From NCBI GenBank assembly GCA_020346805.1, contig CP070790.1, positions 2,793,738 to 2,799,513 of the forward strand: a stretch of 5,776 nt of DNA, read 5' to 3'. The notes under the pieces are model-generated. The model was given only the letters and a program-made list of their open reading frames with translations, was not told the origin of the DNA and did no database searches. The position numbers and the translations under genes are program-made. Position 1 is the stretch's first letter, and the number at the start of each line of letters is the position of its first letter. Positions 1 through 5,306 of this stretch are shown one piece after another. This stretch comes from Planctomycetota bacterium. GTDB taxonomy: Bacteria; Planctomycetota; Phycisphaerae; UBA1845; PWPN01.

Positions 1-75
1 AGATATTGACCTATTCCAAATTGGTAGACACCGGATAGACTAGCTCAGGGAGGTTGCATAGCCTTGCGGCATCTT

Positions 76-84
76 TGGTATAAT
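76..84 (+). promoter_or_regulatory. Possible extended -10 promoter facing the hairpin at 96-144
   Basis: The sequence TGGTATAAT is a perfect sigma-70 -10 hexamer (79-84) preceded by the TGn extension. The only -35-like candidate, TTGCAT at 54-59, lies 19 bases upstream and matches poorly, so activity would depend on the extended -10. Transcription would start near 90 and meet the hairpin and T-run at 96-148 after about 60 nt. The product would then be a very short RNA antisense to the 3' end of the candidate minus-strand RNA. It may be a chance match. Confidence 0.3.
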
Positions 85-87
85 CCC

Positions 88-214
88 GTAAAATTAGCAA
101 TGGCTTCTGAAAGTTTTCCGCGCTAACTGACAGAAGCCATTGCTTTTTCGGAGATCGGAATTATCTTCCGCTTCTTTCCAGCAAGTAAGGTCGGCGGCAG
201 TGCATTGCCACCAA
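88..214 (-). ncRNA. Candidate sigma-54-dependent small RNA, about 125 nt
   Basis: No known RNA family is recognised. The call rests on a coherent order of signals on the minus strand. The start predicted from the -24/-12 promoter falls at about 214-215. Directly there begins a 9-bp stem, TTGGTGGCA (214-206) against TGCCGCCGA (199-191), with two G-U pairs and a 6-base loop. A purine-rich single-stranded stretch follows (roughly 171-190). Next comes a perfect 5-bp stem, CGGAA/TTCCG with a 5-base loop (170-156), then a short A-rich stretch, then the 14-bp terminal hairpin (144-96). A 14-codon ATG frame begins in the first loop but has no good ribosome site. A 44-codon TTG-started frame (257-123) overlaps the promoter itself, so a small protein is not excluded. 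The neighbouring gene is a sigma-54 activator. Confidence 0.4.
96..148. terminator. Bidirectional terminator-like hairpin, perfect 14-bp stem
   Basis: AGCAATGGCTTCTG (96-109) is the exact reverse complement of 131-144. The 21-base interval folds further through AGTT/AACT after a 2x2 internal loop, leaving a 9-base apical loop. On the plus strand the stem is followed at once by five T (144-148), a good intrinsic-terminator tail. On the minus strand the tail is AATTTTA, which is weaker. The minus-strand reading would end the candidate small RNA. The plus-strand reading would stop transcription entering from the left. The stem is certain; the terminator role is inferred. Confidence 0.65.
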
Positions 215-225
215 TAAGGATATCG

Positions 226-241
226 GCATATCCCGTGCCAA
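226..241 (-). promoter_or_regulatory. Sigma-54 (-24/-12) promoter
   Basis: Read on the minus strand the sequence is TTGGCACG-GGAT-ATGC. The -24 block matches the TTGGCACG form of the consensus completely. The -12 block keeps TGC of TTGCW. GG (239-238) and GC (227-226) are separated by exactly ten bases, the spacing required by RpoN. The predicted start is about 214-215, reading left. Such promoters need an enhancer-binding ATPase bound roughly 80-200 bp upstream. The dyads at 338-378 sit about 125-165 bp upstream, and an AT-rich, probably flexible segment (258-338) lies between. Short matches can arise by chance, so the context carries much of the weight. Confidence 0.55.
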
Positions 242-337
242 AATTAACCGCGACCAAATCACATCGTTCAAACTAAGTTAAATTCATTAATTACAAACAT
301 TTACACAATTTAACAGCCTAAATGATTGCCTCATCTG

Positions 338-378
338 CGTGACGATGGAGTCACGATATTCTGTGACGTATTCGTCAC
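338..378. promoter_or_regulatory. Tandem GTGAC-N6-GTCAC dyads, candidate upstream activator sites
   Basis: Two inverted repeats of identical architecture occur: GTGAC (339-343) with GTCAC (350-354), and GTGAC (363-367) with GTCAC (374-378). The first extends by a C-G pair outward (338/355), the second by a G-C pair inward (368/373). Half-sites start at 339, 350, 363 and 374, so arms in one dyad are 11 bases apart and the dyads repeat every 24 bases. That suits two dimers on roughly one face of the helix. A further TCACGG half-site is at 394-399. The motif resembles a CRP site but the TGTGA/TCAC gap is 8 rather than 6. Because it flanks the activator gene and precedes a -24/-12 promoter, I infer enhancer sites for that activator. 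They could instead fold as hairpins in the 3' untranslated region of its mRNA. Confidence 0.45.
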
Positions 379-415
379 GGTATGATCAAAAAATCACGGG
401 ATTACATGGGAAAAA

Positions 416-2344
416 TCATGGTATGTCGATTTTTAATTGCTTGATTTTGCGGGAGAGATTTTCCCGAGCCAAACCGAGAATCTCGGCGGCCTTGGTGATA
501 TTACCCCCGGTTTGAGACAGGGCCATCCGTATATATTCCCGTTCGAAGTCGGCACGGGCTTCAGCCAATTGGCGCAGTGTTCTGTCAGGTTTGGCAACTT
601 CTATCGGCCCCGCATCTCTGGCCCGATCAAGTGGTGCCTCGGCTTCAACGTCTTGCTCGCCAATCATCGACCTAATCGTTTCTGCCGATACCTCCTGACC
701 GGCATCGAATATAGTGAGGCGTTCTGCCAGATTACGCAGTTGTCTCACGTTCCCCGGCCAGTCGTGGGCCGACAATTCTCGAACCGCTTCATTGCTTAAC
801 AGAACCGGTGAAGCATTCATGTCGGCGGCAAAGGATTCCGCGAAGATATTGAATAACAAGGGGACATCCTCACTACGATCCTTCAAAGGCGGCAGATCGA
901 TACGTACCACCTCCAGCCGATACCAGAGATCCTCACGGAATCGGCCCTGGCCAACCATGTCGGGCAGGTTTTGATGGGTGGCGGCAATAAGCCTTACCCT
1001 TACCGGTATGGGGGCCGATCCCCCTACCCGCTCGATCTGTCGACTTTCGATAGCCCGCAATAATCGGGTTTGGACGGCCATCGGCATATCGCCTATCTCA
1101 TCGAGAAACAGGGTTCCGCCGTCGGCCAACTCAAAACGCCCTTTGCGGGTAGTCTTGGCATCGGTGAAGGCCCCTTTTTCGTGGCCGAATAATTCGCTTT
1201 CGATGAGATTCTCAGGGATGGCCGCACAATTGACTCTGACAAAGGGACCCGCACTAATCAGACTACCGTAGTGAATGGCGGCTGCTATCAACTCCTTGCC
1301 CGAACCGCTGGCCCCGGTGATCAAAACCGTGGCATCGGTGGCCGCCACCCGCAAGATCCGCCTTACCACTTGCTGCATGGCCTTGCTGCGATAAATTAAG
1401 GGGTACGGCAGGTCGGTTTGCCGCTGCAGTTTCTTGGTTGACGGGGTTGGTTCCTTGCGGGTAATAACCGATCCGACCGCATCGACGGCCAACCTGGTAA
1501 GGGCACAAAGCCGATTAAGATCATCCTCGACAAAGTGCTTATTTTCACTTTCCCGCATCAGGCAGATGAGACCCGCCACCCGGCCCGCAATCACCAGGGG
1601 AGCGGCCAATATGCTCCTGGCCCCAACGTGAGCGATGCTCTCGATGGCACTAAAACGACGATCCTGGCCGACGTCGAGACATACCAGGGCCTGGCCGGTC
1701 GCCAATACCTGACGAATGACGGTGGCACTCAGGGGAATATCGCGGTAAGCATCATCGGGCTGTGAAGCAGCTACCACGCCAACCTCCCGTTCGCTGGGGT
1801 AGATGACCTGCCCGCGATCGGCAGGGATCAACTCCATTACCTCAGCCAGCAGCAACGAGACGGCTTGGTCATCAGATTGGCGCTGGTTGAGTTCTTCCTT
1901 GATAGCCCAAAGCCTTCGCTCGTCCGCGCTAAGTCGGCCGGTATCGGCCCGGACGCAGATTTCGTCATACAGCCTTGACTCGACTGGCGAAAGGGTAAGC
2001 AGGGTTTCGGTAGGCGCTATTTCCTGGGTGGTATCGGCCACAGTAACGTCAGTTTGATATTCAAGGATAAAAGGCCCGATGGCGATCCGGTCTCCGTTGG
2101 TTAATTCGTGCTGCTCGACGGGTTGGCCGTTGATCTGAGTCCGCTGTCGGCCAGTGATGTCGGTGAGCAGATGTTTACCTTCCTTTAACTCGATTTTGGC
2201 GTGCTGGCGCGAGACGGTGGGGTCGGCCAGGACCAACGAGCTTTCGGCCGACCGACCAATAGTGAGCGGCTCATCGCCGAGCCGACGCTGCTCCACGAAT
2301 TTGCCCTCACGCTGAATCTCAATAATGGCTTGGAGTTTGCTCAT
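416..2344 (-). CDS. FHA-GAF sigma-54-dependent enhancer-binding transcriptional activator
   Basis: The 642-residue cytoplasmic protein has the full bacterial enhancer-binding layout. An FHA domain (about 20-98) shows GR at 30-31 and SRQH at 45-48 and should read phosphothreonine on a partner. A GAF-like domain follows (about 155-292). The AAA+ sigma-54 domain (about 313-545) has Walker A GASGSGKE (344-351), a sigma-54 contact loop GAFTDA (391-396), Walker B with D415-E416, sensor I near 455-459, the FREDLWYR arginine-finger segment (469-476) and WPGN (529-532). A Fis-type helix-turn-helix closes it (about 598-638). It should hydrolyse ATP to open RpoN promoters. Two oddities: the usual Asn-Gly of the FHA loop is Q67-R68, and the contact loop is GAFTDA instead of GAFTGA. 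No clear Shine-Dalgarno sequence precedes the ATG; an upstream ATG is out of frame. The gene appears monocistronic. Signal and targets are unknown, but the dyads just past its stop are the best candidates. Confidence 0.95.
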   Translation of the reverse strand: MSKLQAIIEIQREGKFVEQRRLGDEPLTIGRSAESSLVLADPTVSRQHAKIELKEGKHLLTDITGRQRTQINGQPVEQHELTNGDRIAIGPFILEYQTDVTVADTTQEIAPTETLLTLSPVESRLYDEICVRADTGRLSADERRLWAIKEELNQRQSDDQAVSLLLAEVMELIPADRGQVIYPSEREVGVVAASQPDDAYRDIPLSATVIRQVLATGQALVCLDVGQDRRFSAIESIAHVGARSILAAPLVIAGRVAGLICLMRESENKHFVEDDLNRLCALTRLAVDAVGSVITRKEPTPSTKKLQRQTDLPYPLIYRSKAMQQVVRRILRVAATDATVLITGASGSGKELIAAAIHYGSLISAGPFVRVNCAAIPENLIESELFGHEKGAFTDAKTTRKGRFELADGGTLFLDEIGDMPMAVQTRLLRAIESRQIERVGGSAPIPVRVRLIAATHQNLPDMVGQGRFREDLWYRLEVVRIDLPPLKDRSEDVPLLFNIFAESFAADMNASPVLLSNEAVRELSAHDWPGNVRQLRNLAERLTIFDAGQEVSAETIRSMIGEQDVEAEAPLDRARDAGPIEVAKPDRTLRQLAEARADFEREYIRMALSQTGGNITKAAEILGLARENLSRKIKQLKIDIP

Positions 2345-2380
2345 GCTGGCTGAACCCGATCATAACCCATTGTGGCAAAC

Positions 2381-2411
2381 ATTGTAAACGAATGGCGTAC
2401 AACATGTTATA
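2381..2411 (-). promoter_or_regulatory. Possible sigma-70 promoter of the activator gene with overlapping palindrome
   Basis: On the minus strand TACAAT (2386-2381, 5 of 6 to the -10 consensus) lies 18 bases after ATAACA (2410-2405, 4 of 6 to the -35). Transcription would start near 2374, about 30 bases before the ATG. The -35 is overlapped by a near-palindrome, TAcAACATGTTaTA (2398-2411), whose central 8 bases are perfect and could be an operator. No -24/-12 element is seen here, so the activator gene is probably not itself sigma-54 dependent. Confidence 0.35.
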
Positions 2412-2451
2412 ACCTTTTTTCCGGTGGGGGGGTAGGCCGATCCGTTGGCAA

Positions 2452-2690
2452 ATTTTGGCTTTCCGCCTCCGTCAAGATTCCGGCCCGCCCCGGCCGGATT
2501 TCACTCCTTTTACTTTGCGTGGCTTCGTTTCGTCGTTTCGCATTTTGGCTTTTCTGATCCCGAATCCAGTTCGGGATACATACAATCGGGGCAAGTCCCC
2601 ACGAATGGGCACAGATAATACAATCCCCTGCCGGCGCTTCGGGCCGGTGTAGCCGGGGGTTAGGTGGGTTCGTTTGGAAAATAAGGTTTT
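2452..2690. repeat. Palindrome-rich, probably dispersed intergenic repeat
   Basis: Several inverted repeats are packed here: CCGGCC-N6-GGCCGG (2480-2497); ATCCCGAA-N5-TTCGGGAT, a perfect 8-bp stem (2557-2577); GGGG-N5-CCCC (2588-2600); and CCGGC-N7-GCCGG (2631-2647), enclosed by CCCC (2625-2628) and GGGGG (2655-2659). The 11-mer ATTTTGGCTTT occurs twice in direct orientation (2452-2462 and 2542-2552), and TACAATC twice (2581-2587 and 2619-2625). None of the stems has a T-run. Composition changes sharply from the flanking AT-rich DNA. The structure fits a REP- or MITE-like element, but copy number cannot be judged from one window. Confidence 0.4.
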
Positions 2691-2702
2691 GGGAGGATAA
2701 AA

Positions 2703-2807
2703 ATGCAGAGGAGCGGAGGAAAAACATGGAAAGACAGTAGTCAGGAAGCGATGGTTCGACCATGGTTAATCCTCCTCGCATGCAGGTATAAACCCCACAC
2801 CTACTAA
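2703..2807 (+). CDS. Doubtful 34-codon ORF with a strong ribosome site
   Basis: GGGAGG (2691-2696) stands 6 bases before ATG, an optimal arrangement. The frame encodes 34 residues and ends with TAA. The peptide begins MQRSGGKTW, has a short hydrophobic run WLILLAC near residues 21-27, and ends in aromatic and basic residues. I recognise no family. No good promoter is visible upstream, and a minus-strand frame with an equally good ribosome site starts inside it. It may be a relic, a short toxin-like or leader peptide, or chance. Confidence 0.15.
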   Translation: MQRSGGKTWKDSSQEAMVRPWLILLACRYKPHTY

Positions 2808-2817
2808 AACACGATCA

Positions 2818-2842
2818 GTGTTCCCATTGGTAATGTAAACAC
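2818..2842. promoter_or_regulatory. 25-base imperfect palindrome, operator-like
   Basis: GTGTT-CC-CATT-GGT-AATG-TA-AACAC is symmetric in its outer five and inner four bases, with only the CC/TA step unmatched. It has no T-run and lies far from the neighbouring gene starts, in AT-rich DNA between the oxidoreductase stop and the repeat-rich segment. A DNA-binding site or a weak 3' stem-loop of the oxidoreductase mRNA are both possible. Confidence 0.3.
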
Positions 2843-2947
2843 CGGAACAGTATCAGATTGGGCGAAACAAATATTTATTAGCCATCAGATATGGTGGACT
2901 ACTTCAAAATGAAAATAAATTATCTCACGACCACCGTATAATAAAAT

Positions 2948-2955
2948 ACCTCCTT
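2948..2955 (-). promoter_or_regulatory. Orphan Shine-Dalgarno sequence after the oxidoreductase stop
   Basis: AAGGAGGT on the minus strand begins 5 bases past the TGA of the oxidoreductase, exactly where the ribosome site of a third operon gene would sit. No ATG, GTG or TTG opens a useful frame at 4-12 bases after it; the nearest GTG is 13 bases on and gives four codons. I infer a lost or decayed downstream gene, or a chance match. Confidence 0.35.
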
Positions 2956-2960
2956 GGGTA

Positions 2961-4166
2961 TCATTTCCATCGCACCAGCTGCCCGCTGCGGTAGGCCTGA
3001 TTGCCGAGGTGGGCGCCGCTAACCGCGCTGACTCCCGCCTCAACGGGAGCACATGGCGTGCCGCGGCTCCTCACGCACTGAATCCAATCGGTCAGATGCA
3101 ACAACTCGCCGTCCGGTCGGTTATAAAAATCGGCACCTCTCGGCCCCTGGCCAAGGATCATTTCCTCGTATTTGCCCTTGCCCCGCTCCGGATGGATCTC
3201 GTACCGCCCCCGATCGACATATAAGGTGGCATTGGATCCCATTATTTCGAACATGGCCGCATTACGGGCATTTACAAACGTGCCCTCGAAATAAACCTGC
3301 ATTTCACGATCGGGATACCGCAACAAGGTTTGAATGGTATCGGGAGTTTCCCACACACCTTTGGACATAAAGTTATCCCCTATGGCAGTCGCTTCGGCCG
3401 GATGATCCAGATCCAGAAACCAATGTACCACATCGAGCCAATGGACCATCAAATCGGTAAGAATCCCGCCGCCAAAGTCCCAGAACCACCGCCAGTGACG
3501 AAATCGGTAATCATCGAAGGGCTGGTCCTTGGCCGAGCCTAAAAACCGTTTCCAATCAACGCTTTCAGGTGCGATGCCCAGGTTCTTTTTTTGCGCCCGG
3601 GCGCTGTTACGATTCCAGGTGAGATGGGCTTTATGTATTGAGCCAAGCCGCCCCGATTTCACGATTTCATAGGCCTTTTGTATATGGGGCATGCTTCGCT
3701 GTTGCATTCCGACCTGTACGATTCTCTTATATTTATTTTTAGCGTCGATTACCATCCGGCCTTCGGCCAAATTATGGGTCAAGGGCTTTTCCACATAGAC
3801 ATCCTTATTGGCGGCACAGGCATCGACGGTCATCGGTACATGCCAGTGATCGGGCGAAGCGATAATCACCGCATCGATATCCTTTTGCTCCAGGAGTTCG
3901 TGATAATCCCTGGTGGCTAATGCCCGGGGGCCGGCAATTTCCCTGGCCATTTCCAGATGCTTATCCCAAACGTCGCATACAGCGGTCAACCGAACACCGG
4001 GTATCTTTTGAAATGCTTTCATAAGATGGCGAAACCTTCCACCCGTGCCAATAGCCCCAACATTCAACCGCTCATTTTGGGTATAGCCCCATGCCCTGGA
4101 AGACAGATTTGACAAGCTGTGGGCCACGGCAGCACCCATGAGCCCCAACATCTCTCGCCGATTCAT
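2961..4166 (-). CDS. Gfo/Idh/MocA family oxidoreductase with Tat signal
   Basis: The 401-residue protein is a full-length NAD(P)-dependent sugar- or cyclitol-type dehydrogenase. Residues 1-27 look like a twin-arginine signal (NRREMLGLMG, then a mildly hydrophobic stretch ending near SRAWG), so the folded enzyme is probably exported with its cofactor, as known for Zymomonas glucose-fructose oxidoreductase. The Rossmann fold starts with GAIGTGGRF (37-45). EKP at 126-128 carries the family lysine. GGGILTDLMVHWLD (232-245) supplies the usual acidic and histidine active-site positions, D238 and H242. The C-terminal HLGNQAYRSGQLVRW resembles that of many PVC homologues. An AAGGAG ribosome site lies 7 bases before the ATG. 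The gene follows the URO-D-family gene by 72 bases on the same strand, so co-transcription is likely. The substrate cannot be read from sequence. Confidence 0.93.
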   Translation of the reverse strand: MNRREMLGLMGAAVAHSLSNLSSRAWGYTQNERLNVGAIGTGGRFRHLMKAFQKIPGVRLTAVCDVWDKHLEMAREIAGPRALATRDYHELLEQKDIDAVIIASPDHWHVPMTVDACAANKDVYVEKPLTHNLAEGRMVIDAKNKYKRIVQVGMQQRSMPHIQKAYEIVKSGRLGSIHKAHLTWNRNSARAQKKNLGIAPESVDWKRFLGSAKDQPFDDYRFRHWRWFWDFGGGILTDLMVHWLDVVHWFLDLDHPAEATAIGDNFMSKGVWETPDTIQTLLRYPDREMQVYFEGTFVNARNAAMFEIMGSNATLYVDRGRYEIHPERGKGKYEEMILGQGPRGADFYNRPDGELLHLTDWIQCVRSRGTPCAPVEAGVSAVSGAHLGNQAYRSGQLVRWK

Positions 4167-4238
4167 CGCCCGACTCCTTATCCTGATCCTTGTGAATTGT
4201 CAGTGAAACAGTATGAATCTCATATTAATGCATTGTTT
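4167..4238 (-). other. Intergenic spacer within the URO-D/oxidoreductase operon
   Basis: The 72 bases contain no terminator-like hairpin and no clear promoter, only the ribosome site of the downstream gene. This supports read-through from the URO-D-family gene into the oxidoreductase gene. Confidence 0.5.
4174..4179 (-). promoter_or_regulatory. Ribosome-binding site of the oxidoreductase gene
   Basis: AAGGAG on the minus strand stands 7 bases before the ATG at 4166. This supports the chosen start, which retains the twin-arginine signal. Confidence 0.8.
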
Positions 4239-5207
4239 TCAGCTATAGAAAGCGCTATATTTTTCCAGGGCGTTGCAGATGGCCTCGATATTCTCAAGCG
4301 GGACGTCGTCAGCCACCTCCGCCTTAAGCCAGAGGCCGCCGGCCGGCGAGCCCAGGATTTCAACCGCCTCACGCACGTGGGCGTCTATATCCTGCGGCTG
4401 CCAGAAGGGAAACATCTGCCGATCCAGATCCAGGTCCACACAGACTTTCCCCTTACACACTCCGGCCAGATCCTCCAGACCATTGGCCCCCACTTGCGGA
4501 TTGATTACGCTGACGCCACATTCCAGAAGATCCGGAATAATCTCCAGGATGTGTCCGTCGCTGTGCAGGTAAACGTAGTGGCCTGCCTCAACAAACGGTG
4601 CAAAAATCTGCGCGTAGCACGGCTTGAGGTATTTTCGCCACTTGTCCGGGCTGATGGGCAGGCTTTTCTGCATCCCCAGATCGTCGGCAAAATGCACAAT
4701 CTGACCCCGGCCCTCGATTTCGGCCAATCTTCGCCCGGCCTGTCGAAGATTGTATTGAAGTACCTTGTCGATAAGCATCTGCAACTCCGGCGGCTCTTCG
4801 GCAAAGTCGATCATGATCTCATCGAATCCCCGCAGATCCGCCAGACGAAGGTACATGAAGCCGTGCGGCATATCGTCGTCCTGATCGGGAATTTGCAATG
4901 TATGGACCGCCTCGCGCGTCGGCACCGGGTGGCCGGTAACCATCGCCTGCATACCGGTCTTGACGTTACTCCACATGCACCCCCATACATCAACGTGTTG
5001 ACCTTCCATATATGTCTCGGAATCCACCGCGTCATAATTTCGGCCGCCGTCCGTCGGCTCGCCAAAAATCAGGGGATGATGCCGCACAACTTCATCCAAC
5101 GCCTCACGATATTTCATCCACGCCGACGGCAGAATTGCCACATTGACAGGAATCCGGGACGGGAACTCCCGCCTTATCGCTTTTATCTGATCTTCCAACA
5201 TTCCCAT
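4239..5207 (-). CDS. Uroporphyrinogen decarboxylase (URO-D) superfamily protein, not HemE
   Basis: The 322-residue cytoplasmic protein fits the URO-D TIM-barrel superfamily (HemE, MtaA-type methyltransferases and many uncharacterised members). Recognisable segments are DDLGMQKSLPISPDKW (175-190), HSDGHI (215-220), INPQVGANG (235-243) and a C-terminal GGLWLKAEVADDVPLENI (290-307). HemE's N-terminal substrate motif with RQAGR is absent, so heme synthesis is unlikely. The His-x-Cys zinc motif of MtaA-like enzymes reads H215-S-D217, so corrinoid methyl transfer through that site is also doubtful. An in-frame TAG three codons upstream fixes the frame. AGGA lies 4 bases before the first ATG, and a second ATG two codons on is a possible alternative start. 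It is probably the first gene of an operon with the oxidoreductase. The substrate is unknown; a role in catabolism of a modified sugar or aromatic is a guess from context. Confidence 0.85.
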   Translation of the reverse strand: MGMLEDQIKAIRREFPSRIPVNVAILPSAWMKYREALDEVVRHHPLIFGEPTDGGRNYDAVDSETYMEGQHVDVWGCMWSNVKTGMQAMVTGHPVPTREAVHTLQIPDQDDDMPHGFMYLRLADLRGFDEIMIDFAEEPPELQMLIDKVLQYNLRQAGRRLAEIEGRGQIVHFADDLGMQKSLPISPDKWRKYLKPCYAQIFAPFVEAGHYVYLHSDGHILEIIPDLLECGVSVINPQVGANGLEDLAGVCKGKVCVDLDLDRQMFPFWQPQDIDAHVREAVEILGSPAGGLWLKAEVADDVPLENIEAICNALEKYSAFYS

Positions 5208-5222
5208 AAGTTCCTACCAGAC

Positions 5223-5251
5223 TTGATACACACTCGCTAATCTTGTACAAA
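5223..5251 (+). promoter_or_regulatory. Possible promoter of the GalU-like gene
   Basis: TTGATA (5223-5228) and TACAAA (5246-5251) are 17 bases apart, each matching the sigma-70 consensus at 4 of 6 positions. The TACAAA is part of a perfect 8-base palindrome, TTGTACAA (5244-5251). Transcription would begin near 5258, inside the -10 of the divergent promoter, so the two polymerases would compete. Confidence 0.35.
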
Positions 5252-5257
5252 TTCGAC

Positions 5258-5286
5258 ATTATAAAACTGTTTTAGAAGACTACCAA
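5258..5286 (-). promoter_or_regulatory. Sigma-70-type promoter of the URO-D/oxidoreductase operon
   Basis: On the minus strand TTGGTA (5286-5281) and a perfect TATAAT (5263-5258) are separated by 17 bases, the optimal spacing. The start is expected near 5251, about 44 bases before the ATG at 5207. It lies entirely within the 99-base divergent gap shared with the GalU-like gene, so the two genes' control regions overlap. Confidence 0.6.
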
Positions 5287-5295
5287 GACGTCAAA

Positions 5296-5300
5296 AGGAG
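5296..5300 (+). promoter_or_regulatory. Ribosome site that decides a TTG start
   Basis: AGGAG, preceded by AAA, lies 6 bases before TTG at 5307-5309, an ideal distance. The nearby ATG at 5303 is only 2 bases away, is out of frame and stops after five codons. No in-frame ATG or GTG precedes the TTG after the ribosome site. Confidence 0.75.
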
Positions 5301-5306
5301 ATATGG

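Larger units (their letters stand above)
2345..2960. other. 616-base intergenic region without a convincing gene
   Basis: From right to left along transcription, 2818-2960 is AT-rich and holds an unused Shine-Dalgarno sequence and a 25-base palindrome. Next, 2691-2810 contains two facing start signals: GGGAGG plus ATG at 2703 (plus, 34 codons) and GAGGAGG plus ATG at 2763 (minus, 118 codons). Then 2452-2690 is GC-rich and full of short palindromes, and 2345-2411 is the activator promoter. The 118-codon minus frame (2763-2407) is rich in R, P, S and N, resembles no protein I recognise and runs straight through the palindromes, so I do not call it as a gene. No strong intrinsic terminator was found for the oxidoreductase operon. 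Confidence 0.6.

Noticed and set aside
20..92. tRNA-like wording (AATTGGTAGACAC resembling a Leu-type D-loop, TAGCTCAG, ATCCCG)
   Set aside because: D-stem and T-stem do not pair and no acceptor stem closes it.
123..257. Minus-strand frame of 44 codons from TTG, encoding a plausible-looking peptide
   Set aside because: It has no Shine-Dalgarno sequence and no ATG or GTG start. It overlaps the sigma-54 promoter and ends inside the terminator stem. Kept only as an alternative to the RNA gene.
339..378. CRP/FNR-type sites
   Set aside because: The TGTGA and TCAC arms are separated by 8 bases, not 6, and the inner C/G bases are part of the conserved dyad.
2373..2386. Sigma-54-like TGGC...TTGTA on the plus strand
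   Set aside because: The spacing is one base short, the -12 GC is missing and no plus-strand gene follows.
2453..2465. Second sigma-54-like TTGGCA...TGGCTT on the plus strand
   Set aside because: GG to GC spacing is 9 rather than 10 and it lies within the repeat-like segment with no gene downstream.
2407..2781. 118-124 codon minus-strand ORF
   Set aside because: Despite a fine ribosome site at 2771-2777, the product is low-complexity, rich in R/P/S/N, crosses all the palindromes and resembles no protein family I know.
2882..2894. Terminator for the oxidoreductase operon (CCAT-N5-ATGG)
   Set aside because: A 4-bp stem without a clean T-run is too weak to call.
4119..5240. Long plus-strand frame of 373 codons opposite the URO-D-family gene
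   Set aside because: It is the antisense shadow of a clearly homologous minus-strand gene, rich in H, R and L without recognisable domains.
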